Shown here in pieces: positions 48,304 to 56,571 of a DNA stretch of 64,000 nucleotides. The notes beneath the pieces are model-generated. The model was not told where the DNA came from and ran no database searches. It saw nothing but the letters and a program-made list of their open reading frames with translations. How positions within the stretch are numbered: position 1 is the stretch's first letter; each line of letters starts with the position of its first letter. The DNA comes from Streptococcus plurextorum DSM 22810. GTDB lineage: Bacteria > Bacillota > Bacilli > Lactobacillales > Streptococcaceae. Made by a program: the position numbers and the translations under genes. The stretch is from positions 124,001 to 188,000 of the forward strand of contig NZ_AUIO01000002.1 in NCBI RefSeq assembly GCF_000423745.1. Reading direction: 5' to 3'.

Positions 48304-49959
48304 TTGTCAAATTATCAATCTAAAAAACAACTAGGAATTACTGATAATAAAAGCATTATCATTGAATCCATAAAAGGTATCAATATTAAAAATTTTCGAT
48401 TAATAAGTAATCAAGAGTTTAATCTAGGTAAGCAGATTACTATTGTGTCAGGTAGAAATGGCACTATGAAATCTACTATTATGGGATTAGTTGCACACCC
48501 TTTTGAAACTGATGAAAAATCAATTACAGGTGAAAAAATGTCTACGTCATTTAGCGAAGTTTTTAAACTTTCCCTAACAAAAGACAAACAGTATGAGTAC
48601 GATATCAAAATGGATATTAATCATAATAATGAAACAAAAAATTTAATTGAACCTGTAAAAATGTATAACAGATCGAATAGGTTTCGTCTAGTCCCTAGCG
48701 GAAGTGAAAAAGGGGATGGTTTTTTTAATCTTCCCTCAGTTTATATTAATCTAAAAAGATTATATCCACTAGTCGCTATTTCAGATGAAGAAATTAGAGA
48801 ACTAAATATAGAATATAATGACAAGGAAAAAGAATTTATCTCTAAATTCTATGAACGAATATTTGCTAAAACTGAATTCTCAACTTTCCAAACTTACGAA
48901 ACTGATTCTAATAGTGTGCATAAAAATCCGATAGGTCCAGGCACTACGGCGAGTTATGATATAACATCGATTTCTTCAGGAGAGGATAACCTTAGTGCTT
49001 TTGTTAAAATATTAATCTCGTTCATGAGAGTCTTTCAATCTAAGTCTGATGCAAAACAACTAACCGGCTTACTTTCAATTGATGAATTCGAGGCAAGTTT
49101 ACATCCAATAGCCCAATTAAATCTATTTAATTTTTTATTAGAGTGGTCAAGAAATTATAATGTTCAAATTTTGCTAAATACCCATTCATTATATCTTATT
49201 CAAGAAGTAATGAAAATGGAGACTAGATTAAACAACAAAGTAATCCGTATCAATTTTATTACGAAACGTTTTTCGGACCATTTAGAAATCTATAGCAATC
49301 CACAATTTAAGTTTGCTAAAGAAGAGCTTACGCTAACACGTGATGAATATACAGAAACTTTATCAAAGGTAACCGTACTCTGCGAAGATCAAATTGCAGA
49401 ACAATATATAAAGCAAATAGCAGGAAGGGATATATCAAAACGATGTAATTTTATAACTAATGTAACGGGAGAAACTGGCAGTAGTTGGAAAACATTAAAA
49501 TCTCTTGCAAAAAATGGATTTACATTACTGTCCGATGCAAGAGCTCTGATAATTTTTGATGCTGATATCATACCTAAAGATATAGGTAAAACAAAATTTG
49601 ATAAAATATTGTATCTACCGTCAATTACGGAGAATAAGCTCCCTCTTGAAAAAGAGATAGTTAATTATATTCTTAATCTCCCTGATAATCATGACTTCTT
49701 TAAAAAATTCAGTAAAACAAAAGGAATGTTTTGTCAAAGCTTTACAGAATTTAATATTTCGTTAACTACCGATAAAATTAAAGATGAAAAAGTTGACTAC
49801 TACAAAAATTGGTTTAATTCTATACCTAAAAAAGAAACAAATAAATATCGAAATTATATGATTAAAGATAATCATAAAATATTCGATGAATTTAAATTAA
49901 CTTTAAAAAACAAAATCAATGAAGTTTTTGAGGAAAACGGAATTCCCACAATTGAATAA
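48304..49959 (+). CDS. ABC/OLD-like ATPase with TOPRIM-like C-terminal domain, candidate defence effector
   Basis: A 551-residue protein. The start is TTG (48304) with AAGGAG nine bases upstream. The N-terminal ATPase (about 20-330) has a Walker A variant GRNGTMKST (Met where Gly is usual), a signature SSGEDN, Walker B LLSIDEFEASLHP and the switch histidine in NTHSL. The C-terminal part has a TOPRIM-like pattern: VTVLCEDQIAEQ (acidic pair) and ALIIFDADIIP (DxD). This order resembles OLD-family nucleases and PARIS/Gabija-type defence ATPases. It is paired with a Dam-type methyltransferase, a combination I do not recognise as a named system. AT-rich, unlike core genes. The nuclease activity is inference. 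Confidence 0.72.
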   Translation: MSNYQSKKQLGITDNKSIIIESIKGINIKNFRLISNQEFNLGKQITIVSGRNGTMKSTIMGLVAHPFETDEKSITGEKMSTSFSEVFKLSLTKDKQYEYDIKMDINHNNETKNLIEPVKMYNRSNRFRLVPSGSEKGDGFFNLPSVYINLKRLYPLVAISDEEIRELNIEYNDKEKEFISKFYERIFAKTEFSTFQTYETDSNSVHKNPIGPGTTASYDITSISSGEDNLSAFVKILISFMRVFQSKSDAKQLTGLLSIDEFEASLHPIAQLNLFNFLLEWSRNYNVQILLNTHSLYLIQEVMKMETRLNNKVIRINFITKRFSDHLEIYSNPQFKFAKEELTLTRDEYTETLSKVTVLCEDQIAEQYIKQIAGRDISKRCNFITNVTGETGSSWKTLKSLAKNGFTLLSDARALIIFDADIIPKDIGKTKFDKILYLPSITENKLPLEKEIVNYILNLPDNHDFFKKFSKTKGMFCQSFTEFNISLTTDKIKDEKVDYYKNWFNSIPKKETNKYRNYMIKDNHKIFDEFKLTLKNKINEVFEENGIPTIE

Positions 49960-50016
49960 TTAGGCTGGCCAAAATAAAATAAATAGTGTATTCTAAATAG
50001 AAAGGAGGTATAACAT

Positions 50017-50874
50017 ATGAAAAATATAAGCCCATTAAGATATCCCGGTGGGAAGTCTCAAGTTTACGATTATGTCAGAGAACTTGTTGTAGCTAACAAC
50101 GCTACAACCTATATCGAGCCTTATATGGGAGGTATGGGGATTGCTCTAAGATTGCTATTAAATAAAGATGTTAATAAAATCATGGTAAATGATTATGATA
50201 AATCAATATATGCGTTTTGGTATTCTGTTTTAAATTACACAGATCAACTCATAGAAAAAATAGAGAATACTCCTGTTACAATTGAAGAATGGAAAAAACA
50301 AAGAAACATCCAGCAAAATAAAAACACCTGCGACAACTTGCTCTTGCTTGGTTTTTCGACCTTATTCCTTAATCGTACAAATCGTTCAGGGATTATAAAA
50401 GCCGGTGTAATCGGTGGCCTAAAACAGGACGGAGATTACAAACTCGACTGTCGCTTTAATAAAAAGAAAACCATTGAGAAAATAAAAATAATTGCTTCTA
50501 TGAAAAATCGCATTAAACTTTACAATATGGATGCTGAAAAATTTATCCGTTTAAATATTTCTAGAACGAAAAATTCATTCACTTTTTTCGACCCTCCTTA
50601 CTACTTAAAAGGTCCTGGTTTATATACAAACTTTTATAATCATGAAAACCACCTCAGTTTGGCCAAGACTATAAAAAAATATATGTCTAATAAAAAATGG
50701 ATTCTTACATATGATATTTCAGAAGAAATATTTAAAATGTATAACGACTTTCGAAATGAAAAGTATTATCTGAACTATTCGGTGACAAAACCTAGTAAAG
50801 GAATAGAATATATTTTCTATTCTGAACAACTAAACATTCCACCAGCAACACACCATTTGAAAAAAGCTAAATAA
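50017..50874 (+). CDS. Dam-family DNA adenine methyltransferase (N6)
   Basis: A 285-residue D12-class N6-adenine methyltransferase. The SAM-binding motif I region is PLRYPGGKSQVYDYV with EPYMGGMGIAL, and the catalytic motif IV is FDPPYYLKG. Length is typical of Dam/DpnM enzymes; the target sequence cannot be read from the protein. No cognate endonuclease of DpnII type is next to it, but an ATPase with a TOPRIM-like tail lies 57 bp upstream. AAAGGAGG is placed just before the ATG. It may mark self DNA for that ATPase or protect the element. Confidence 0.88.
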   Translation: MKNISPLRYPGGKSQVYDYVRELVVANNATTYIEPYMGGMGIALRLLLNKDVNKIMVNDYDKSIYAFWYSVLNYTDQLIEKIENTPVTIEEWKKQRNIQQNKNTCDNLLLLGFSTLFLNRTNRSGIIKAGVIGGLKQDGDYKLDCRFNKKKTIEKIKIIASMKNRIKLYNMDAEKFIRLNISRTKNSFTFFDPPYYLKGPGLYTNFYNHENHLSLAKTIKKYMSNKKWILTYDISEEIFKMYNDFRNEKYYLNYSVTKPSKGIEYIFYSEQLNIPPATHHLKKAK

Positions 50875-50997
50875 AAAGCCCCACGCTCTCAAAGTTTGGC
50901 GACTCAGAGCGTGAGGCGAATTCGATATAGTAAAAACCTGCTTTTGCAGTAGGTCTCTTTACTATACCCATTTTAACACAGAAATGAGGTAAAATCA
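50875..50997. other. Two hairpins between the methyltransferase and integrase genes
   Basis: First, GCCCCACGCTCT/AGAGCGTGAGGC (about 50877-50917), which would terminate leftward transcription (T run on the minus strand) but lacks a T run to the right. Second, TATAGTAAA ... TTTACTATA (50926-50966) with an inner ACCTGC/GCAGTAGGT hairpin; a related element is at 55332-55369. Confidence 0.6.
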
Positions 50998-52140
50998 ATG
51001 TGGCCAGAAGCACATAAATCGGGAAAAATAAATTTTGTTGAAAGATACAAAGACCCGTACACTAACGAGTGGAGAAGGACATCTACGCTCATGGAGAAAG
51101 ATACTCCACGGATCAGAAAAGAAGCTCAGAAGATATTGGATGCGAAGATAGCTAATATCCTCAGCAATCTGAAGGCCTCTGAAATGCTTTTTACAGACCT
51201 TTTTGACCAGTGGTGGGGTTTTTATCGCCAAGAGATAAAACGCTCCTCTATCGCCTCGTTAGAGGGCAATATAAGAGAGATAAGAGAAAGTTTCGGATTA
51301 AATATCAAAGTAACAGCCATTGATCCCAAATATGTCCAAAATTACCTAGATAAACTGGATTGCTCCAGGAACAAGAAAGAGCGTAACAAATCCATGTTGA
51401 ATCTTGCTTTTGATTATGCAGTAGACCTGGACATCATCAAAGACAACCCTGCTAGGCGGGCTAAACTGCCACGGATCAAAAAGACTTTGGAAGACTGGAA
51501 GAAGATTGAAGAAAAGTATCTTGAGGAAGATGAAATTAAGCCCCTGCTGAAAGAATTATTCAGGCGACCTAGCACATACCGAACTGCATTACTAGCAGAA
51601 TTTATGAGTCTTAACGGCTGCCGTATCGGCGAAGCTGTCAGTCTTGAGCCAGAAAACCGTGATTTTGAGACCAAGATTTTACAATTACACGGTACCTACG
51701 ACCATACTGAAGGCTATCGTAACGGTGAGAAAACAACTCCAAAGACAGTCGCATCGTACCGTGAAACATTAATGACCAAGCGGGAAATGGAAATTATCGA
51801 GGAATTGGAATTTATGAATGAGCTAGAAAAAAATACCAATCCACGGTACAAGGACATGGGCTACATATTCACAACTAAAAATGGTGTACCGATACAAACA
51901 AATTCTTTCAACCTAGCCTTGAAGAAAGCTAATGAACGACTCGAGAAGCCAATCAAAAAAAATCTGACCAGCCACATCTTCCGCCACACCTTGGTCAGTC
52001 GCCTGGCAGAGAATAGAGTACCACTCAAAGCAATCATGGACCGTGTAGGACATGCAGACGCTAAGACAACAACCCAAATTTATACCCACGTCACAAAAAA
52101 ACTCAAAGCAAATGTAGCTGAAATCATGGAAAATTACTAA
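50998..52140 (+). CDS. int: Tyrosine-type site-specific integrase
   Basis: A 380-residue phage-type integrase. Residues 1-60 resemble the arm-binding domain, 60-165 the SAM-like core-binding domain. The catalytic set is visible: Arg in NGCRIGEAV (about 210), His-x-x-Arg in SHIFRHTLVS (about 326), His in GHADAKTTTQI and the nucleophile Tyr in IYTHVTKKL (about 361). GAGGT lies before the ATG. It is convergent with hup and its stop codon overlaps the first six bases of the right direct repeat, so it directs integration at the end of hup. Confidence 0.95.
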   Translation: MWPEAHKSGKINFVERYKDPYTNEWRRTSTLMEKDTPRIRKEAQKILDAKIANILSNLKASEMLFTDLFDQWWGFYRQEIKRSSIASLEGNIREIRESFGLNIKVTAIDPKYVQNYLDKLDCSRNKKERNKSMLNLAFDYAVDLDIIKDNPARRAKLPRIKKTLEDWKKIEEKYLEEDEIKPLLKELFRRPSTYRTALLAEFMSLNGCRIGEAVSLEPENRDFETKILQLHGTYDHTEGYRNGEKTTPKTVASYRETLMTKREMEIIEELEFMNELEKNTNPRYKDMGYIFTTKNGVPIQTNSFNLALKKANERLEKPIKKNLTSHIFRHTLVSRLAENRVPLKAIMDRVGHADAKTTTQIYTHVTKKLKANVAEIMENY

Positions 52141-52304
52141 TTTTATGCCCCAAATTGAAGCAAAAGACTTTTGCTTTATCTCCAACCTCCCAGAGTCACT
52201 CCCCTGACTCTGGGAGCCCCAAACCACACAAAAAAGCCCATCGAACAAGCTAGAAAGCTTGATATGACGGGCTTTTAAAGGGTAGATTATTTTACAGCGT
52301 CTTT
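52135..52304 (+). repeat. Right 170-bp direct repeat with hup 3' end
   Basis: Matches 45584-45753 at 169 of 170 positions. It begins with the last codons of int (TAC TAA), continues through the intergenic hairpins and the hup terminator, and ends 18 bases inside hup. Confidence 0.92.
52230..52276 (-). terminator. hup terminator
   Basis: Minus strand AAAGCCCGTCATATCAAGC, short loop, GCTTGTTCGATGGGCTTT and TTT. Imperfect stem of about 18 bp, inside the right direct repeat. Confidence 0.8.
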
Positions 52305-52562
52305 AAGTGCTTTACCAGCTTTGAATGCTGGAACTTTAGAAGCTGCAATCTTGATTTCTGCACCAGTTTGTGGGTTGCGACCTGTACGAGCAGCGCGCTC
52401 ACGAACTTCGAAGTTACCAAAGCCAATAAGTTGAACTTTCTCACCTGCTGCAAGATAGTCAGCTACCGCTGCAAACACTGCATCAACTGCAGCTGCTGAA
52501 TCTTTTTTAGTCAATGAAGTTGCTTCAGCAACTTTTGCAATCAAATCTTGTTTGTTAGCCAT
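52287..52562 (-). CDS. hup: DNA-binding protein HU
   Basis: A 91-residue nucleoid protein. It has the HU opening [20 protein letters not shown] and the DNA-arm signature [20 protein letters not shown]. It bends DNA non-specifically and is normally essential in streptococci. GGAGG precedes the ATG. Its last 18 coding bases lie in the right direct repeat, so integration of the element leaves the protein unchanged. Confidence 0.97.
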   Translation of the reverse strand: MANKQDLIAKVAEATSLTKKDSAAAVDAVFAAVADYLAAGEKVQLIGFGNFEVRERAARTGRNPQTGAEIKIAASKVPAFKAGKALKDAVK

Positions 52563-52610
52563 GTTAACAAATCCTCCAATTTTTTTATGGGCTATGCCCT
52601 AACAAAGATT

Positions 52611-52639
52611 ATCATATCTTAAAAACCCTTTACAGTCAA
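52611..52639 (-). promoter_or_regulatory. hup promoter
   Basis: Minus strand TTGACT (52639-52634), 17-bp spacer, TATGAT (52616-52611). Confidence 0.75.
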
Positions 52640-52744
52640 GTTTTAGAAATCATTTTTCTCACTTAATCAGAAAAATTCTGCCTATTCTTAGCTTAGCAAA
52701 TCCCCTTTATTCCCTAAAGTGATTTTCAGGTTACAATTCCAAAA

Positions 52745-52792
52745 ACACTATATCTTGTATTCTTCAAAAACAAGCCCTACAACATTTTGTGC
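52745..52792 (+). promoter_or_regulatory. Paired NrdR boxes upstream of nrdHE
   Basis: ACACTATATCTTGTAT (52745-52760) and CTACAACATTTTGTGC (52777-52792) resemble the NrdR consensus ACACWATATATWGTGT. Their start-to-start distance is 32 bp, the known three-turn spacing. A promoter-like TTGATT, 16-bp spacer, TATGCT follows near 52812-52840. Confidence 0.8.
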
Positions 52793-52866
52793 TTGACTCA
52801 AATTTAATACTTGATTTTTTGGTAATTTTTGATATGCTAATAAGGTATTACTTTAAGGAGAAAAAC

Positions 52867-53091
52867 ATGGCAAAAATTACGGTTTATTCTAAAAACAACT
52901 GCATGCAATGTAATATGACTAAAAAATTCTTGGAAAAAGCTGGCGCAGATTTTGAAGAAATCAATATTGATGAAAAGCCAGAATTTATCGAACACGTGAA
53001 GTCTCTTGGTTTCACAGCTGCTCCCGTCATCGAAGCTGGCGATACCGTTTTTTCTGGTTTCCAACCTGGTAAATTGAAAGAAATTATTTAA
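52867..53091 (+). CDS. nrdH: NrdH glutaredoxin-like protein
   Basis: A 74-residue redoxin with the NrdH active site CMQC in VYSKNNCMQCNMTK and a conserved C-terminal GFQPGKLKEI. It supplies electrons to the class Ib reductase. AAGGAG lies six bases before the ATG at 52867, which is preferred over the longer frame. It is followed by nrdE after 37 bp. Confidence 0.95.
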   Translation: MAKITVYSKNNCMQCNMTKKFLEKAGADFEEINIDEKPEFIEHVKSLGFTAAPVIEAGDTVFSGFQPGKLKEII

Positions 53092-53128
53092 TTACTTTCT
53101 TCAATAATTGAAAGAAAAGGATTTTTAG

Positions 53129-55288
53129 ATGTCATTAAAAGATTTGGGCGATATTTCTTACTTCCGCCTCAACAATGAAATTAACCGTCCCATTAACGGA
53201 CAGATTCCCCTCCATAAAGACAAAGAAGCCTTAGACGCTTTCTTTAAGGAGAATGTTATCCCAAACACTAAGCAGTTTGACAGCATGATGGACAAGGTCC
53301 ACTACCTGATTGAACATGACTACCTTGAAAAAGAATTTATCAGCAAATACACGCCTGATTTCATCGAAAAACTAGCGCAGGATTTAAAAGGGGAAAACTT
53401 CCAATTTAAGTCCTTCATGGCTGCCTATAAGTTCTACCAACAATATGCTTTGAAAGACAATGCTGGCGACTTTTATCTCGAATCCATTGAAGACCGTGTA
53501 ATGTTTAACGCCCTCTATTTTGCAGATGGTAATGAAGCACTAGCACATGACTTAGCGATGGAGATGATTCACCAACGTTATCAGCCTGCTACACCATCAT
53601 TTCTTAATGCTGGGCGTAGCCGTCGCGGAGAGCTGGTGTCATGTTTCCTTATCCAGGTGACTGATGATATGAACTCTATCGGGCGTTCGATCAACTCTGC
53701 ATTGCAATTGTCCCGTATCGGTGGAGGTGTTGGTATTTCTCTCAATAACCTTCGTGAAGCTGGTGCTCCTATCAAAGGCTTTGCTGGTGCTGCTTCTGGG
53801 GTCGTTCCTGTTATGAAACTTTTTGAGGATAGCTTCTCCTACTCTAACCAGCTTGGTCAGCGTCAAGGGGCAGGCGTGGTTTACCTCAACGTGTTCCACC
53901 CAGACATCATCGCTTTTCTGTCGACGAAAAAAGAAAATGCAGATGAAAAAGTGCGTGTCAAAACTCTATCACTTGGTGTAACTGTCCCAGATAAATTCTA
54001 TGAATTGGCACGCAAAAATGAAGACATGTACCTCTTTAGCCCTTACACAGTGGAAAAAGAGTACGGCATTCCTTTTAACTATATCGACATCACAGAAATG
54101 TATGACGAGTTAGTTGCCAATCCTAATATCACAAAAACCAAAATCAAAGCACGTGACTTGGAAACAGAGATTTCTAAACTCCAACAAGAATCTGGCTACC
54201 CTTATATCGTCAACGTTGATACAGCAAACCGTAGCAACCCTATTGATGGTAAAATCATCATGTCAAACTTGTGTTCAGAAATCCTACAAATTCAAACCAC
54301 TAGTACCATCAATGACGGTCAAGAGTTTACACAAATGGGTATGGATATCTCATGTAACTTGGGATCTACCAATGTCATCAACATGATGACTTCCCCTGAC
54401 TTTGGTAAGTCTATCAAAGCAATGACACGCGCCCTCACCTTTGTCACTGATTCTTCTAGTATCGATGCCGTCCCAACTGTCAAATACGGCAATGAACAAG
54501 CTCACACTATTGGACTAGGAGCAATGGGGCTTCATTCTTATTTGGCTGTCAACCATATTGAGTATGGTTCTCCTGAGTCTATCGAGTTTACAGACATTTA
54601 CTTTATGCTGATGAACTACTGGACCTCGGTGGAGTCAAATGCTATCGCACGTGAGCGTGGGGTAACCTTTGCTAATTTTGACAAATCTGCCTACGCAGAC
54701 GGTTCTTATTTTGATAAGTATGTAACCGGTCAATTTCAACCAAAATCTGATTTGGTTAAAGAGCTTTTCAAAGACCACTTTATTCCGACTGGGAACGATT
54801 GGGCGGCACTTCGCGACTTGGTTAAAGCGCACGGCCTCTATCACCAAAACCGCTTAGCAGTAGCGCCAAACGGCTCTATCTCATACATTAATGACTGCTC
54901 TGCTTCTATCCACCCAATCACACAGCGCATTGAAGAGCGCCAAGAAAAGAAAATCGGTAAAATTTACTACCCAGCTTATGGGCTTTCAACCGACACCATC
55001 CCTTACTATAAATCAGCCTATGATATGGACATGCGTAAGATGATCGATGTCTATGCTGCTGCCACTGAACACGTGGATCAAGGGCTTTCTATGACCCTCT
55101 TCATGCGTAGCGAGATTCCTATGGATCTCTATGAATGGAAAACAGAGAGCAAACAAACCACTCGCGACCTCTCTATCCTACGTAACTATGCCTTCAACAA
55201 AGGTATTAAGTCTATCTACTACGTCCGCACCTACACTGATGACGGTGAAGAAGTCGGCTCAAATCAATGTGAATCTTGTGTTATCTGA
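53129..55288 (+). CDS. nrdE: Class Ib ribonucleotide reductase, large subunit
   Basis: A 719-residue subunit that makes dNDPs from NDPs. Conserved elements are the finger loop NLCSEILQ region with the active-site cysteine, GGGVGISLNNLREAGAP, and the mobile C-terminal pair in NQCESCVI that receives electrons from NrdH. No N-terminal ATP cone, as is normal for class Ib. AAAGGA is upstream. Cotranscribed with nrdH; nrdF follows after an internal terminator. Confidence 0.97.
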   Translation: MSLKDLGDISYFRLNNEINRPINGQIPLHKDKEALDAFFKENVIPNTKQFDSMMDKVHYLIEHDYLEKEFISKYTPDFIEKLAQDLKGENFQFKSFMAAYKFYQQYALKDNAGDFYLESIEDRVMFNALYFADGNEALAHDLAMEMIHQRYQPATPSFLNAGRSRRGELVSCFLIQVTDDMNSIGRSINSALQLSRIGGGVGISLNNLREAGAPIKGFAGAASGVVPVMKLFEDSFSYSNQLGQRQGAGVVYLNVFHPDIIAFLSTKKENADEKVRVKTLSLGVTVPDKFYELARKNEDMYLFSPYTVEKEYGIPFNYIDITEMYDELVANPNITKTKIKARDLETEISKLQQESGYPYIVNVDTANRSNPIDGKIIMSNLCSEILQIQTTSTINDGQEFTQMGMDISCNLGSTNVINMMTSPDFGKSIKAMTRALTFVTDSSSIDAVPTVKYGNEQAHTIGLGAMGLHSYLAVNHIEYGSPESIEFTDIYFMLMNYWTSVESNAIARERGVTFANFDKSAYADGSYFDKYVTGQFQPKSDLVKELFKDHFIPTGNDWAALRDLVKAHGLYHQNRLAVAPNGSISYINDCSASIHPITQRIEERQEKKIGKIYYPAYGLSTDTIPYYKSAYDMDMRKMIDVYAAATEHVDQGLSMTLFMRSEIPMDLYEWKTESKQTTRDLSILRNYAFNKGIKSIYYVRTYTDDGEEVGSNQCESCVI

Positions 55289-55301
55289 TACAAGTGCGAG
55301 C

Positions 55302-55332
55302 AAAAATCCAAGCCAAGAGCTTGGATTTTAAT
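55302..55332 (+). terminator. Terminator after nrdE
   Basis: Stem AAAATCCAAGC/GCTTGGATTTT with a 5-base loop. It lies between nrdE and nrdF, so nrdF is partly uncoupled from nrdHE. Confidence 0.8.
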
Positions 55333-55369
55333 ATAGTAAAAATAGCCTTCTAGACACAGGCTTACTATA
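55332..55369. repeat. TATAGTAA hairpin element
   Basis: TATAGTAA ... TTACTATA with inner GCCT/AGGC. It shares its ends with the element at 50926-50966. The rest of 55370-55534 holds no convincing gene; it has an AT-rich stretch with a TATAAT near 55490. Confidence 0.45.
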
Positions 55370-55534
55370 ATACCTAGGACAGTCATAATTGATAAAAAAG
55401 AAGCTAAAACAATTAGAAAGCACTAGACAACGCTTTCTCAAATCCTTTCAGGAATCACGTCCTCCTTTTAGCCAATTATATTAAAAAATGATATAATATG
55501 ACGAGTAAAGCTTAGAAAGAAATTGGGAGTAATC

Positions 55535-56491
55535 ATGAACTACTACAACGCCATAAACTGGAACGCTATTGAAGATGTTATTGACAAGTCTACTTGGGAG
55601 AAATTAACTGAGCAATTTTGGTTAGATACCCGTATCCCACTATCTAACGACTTGGACGATTGGAGAAAGCTCTCTCCTATTGAAAAGGACTTGGTTGGTA
55701 AAGTTTTCGGAGGTCTGACCCTTCTTGATACCATGCAATCTGAGTCAGGTATTGAAGCTATCCGTGCTGATGTTCGTACTCCTCACGAAGAGGCTGTTCT
55801 TAACAATATCCAATTCATGGAGTCTGTCCATGCTAAATCTTACTCTTCTATCTTCTCAACCCTAAACACCAAAAAAGAAATCGAAGATATTTTTGAATGG
55901 ACCAATAACAACGAATACCTCCAGAAAAAAGCGCAAATCATCAACGATATTTACCAAAATGGTAATGCGCTTCAGAAAAAGGTTGCCTCAACTTATCTAG
56001 AAACTTTCCTTTTCTATTCAGGTTTCTTCACACCTCTCTACTATCTTGGAAACAATAAACTGCCTAACGTAGCTGAAATCATCAAGTTGATTATCCGTGA
56101 TGAATCTGTACACGGCACCTACATCGGTTACAAATTCCAACTTGGTTTCAATGAATTAAGCGAAGCAGAACAAACGGAATTCCGTGATTGGATGTATGAC
56201 CTTCTCTATCAACTGTATGAAAATGAAGAAGACTACACACGCTCGCTGTATGACGCTGTAGGGTGGACAGAAGAAGTCCTTACTTTCCTTCGCTACAATG
56301 CTAACAAAGCCCTTATGAACCTTGGACAAGATCCCCTTTTCCCTGATACTGCTAATGATGTTAACCCTATCATCATGAATGGTATCTCAACAGGAACCTC
56401 TAACCATGACTTCTTTAGCCAAGTCGGCAATGGTTACTTGCTCGGTACCGTTGAAGCCATGCAAGATGATGATTATAATTACGGCCTCTAA
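55535..56491 (+). CDS. nrdF: Class Ib ribonucleotide reductase, small subunit
   Basis: A 318-residue metal and tyrosyl-radical subunit. Metal ligands are visible in TLLDTMQSES, NNIQFMESVHAKSYS and IRDESVHGTYIG; the radical Tyr follows the second set. Manganese is the expected metal in streptococci. The ATG at 55535 has GGGAG four bases upstream. nrdI, which activates the cofactor, is not in this window. Confidence 0.97.
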   Translation: MNYYNAINWNAIEDVIDKSTWEKLTEQFWLDTRIPLSNDLDDWRKLSPIEKDLVGKVFGGLTLLDTMQSESGIEAIRADVRTPHEEAVLNNIQFMESVHAKSYSSIFSTLNTKKEIEDIFEWTNNNEYLQKKAQIINDIYQNGNALQKKVASTYLETFLFYSGFFTPLYYLGNNKLPNVAEIIKLIIRDESVHGTYIGYKFQLGFNELSEAEQTEFRDWMYDLLYQLYENEEDYTRSLYDAVGWTEEVLTFLRYNANKALMNLGQDPLFPDTANDVNPIIMNGISTGTSNHDFFSQVGNGYLLGTVEAMQDDDYNYGL

Positions 56492-56498
56492 CCCCTTG

Positions 56499-56526
56499 AC
56501 ACCAATCAATTGATTGGTGTTTTTTT
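56499..56526 (+). terminator. Rho-independent terminator of nrdF
   Basis: Stem ACACCAATCA/TGATTGGTGT with a 2-base loop and seven T. Confidence 0.9.
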
Positions 56527-56540
56527 AGTGTGGACAAACA

Positions 56541-56569
56541 AAAAAGTAGCAGAGTCCTGCTACTTTTTA
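56541..56569. terminator. Rho-independent terminator of ileS
   Basis: Stem AAAAGTAGCAG/CTGCTACTTTT with a 4-base loop; minus-strand T run on the ileS side. Confidence 0.85.
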
Positions 56570-56571
56570 GA

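Larger units (their letters stand above)
45584..52304. mobile_element. Integrative element at the 3' end of hup
   Basis: Bounded by the 170-bp direct repeats. The unit length, repeat start to repeat start, is 6,551 bp. It encodes a tyrosine integrase next to the right repeat, two repressor modules with operators, an ImmA/IrrE peptidase, an ATPase with TOPRIM-like tail, an adenine methyltransferase and several small genes. No relaxase, replication initiator, terminase or capsid gene is present, so it is not a full prophage or conjugative element. It may be a phage satellite or a defence-carrying genomic islet. Integration keeps hup intact because the repeat restores its end. Confidence 0.85.

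Noticed and set aside
45584-52304. Complete prophage or conjugative element
   Set aside because: No capsid, terminase, relaxase or type IV secretion genes between the repeats; only integrase, regulators and cargo.
55370-55534. NrdR boxes before nrdF
   Set aside because: No pair of consensus-like sites found; only AT-rich sequence and a TATAAT.
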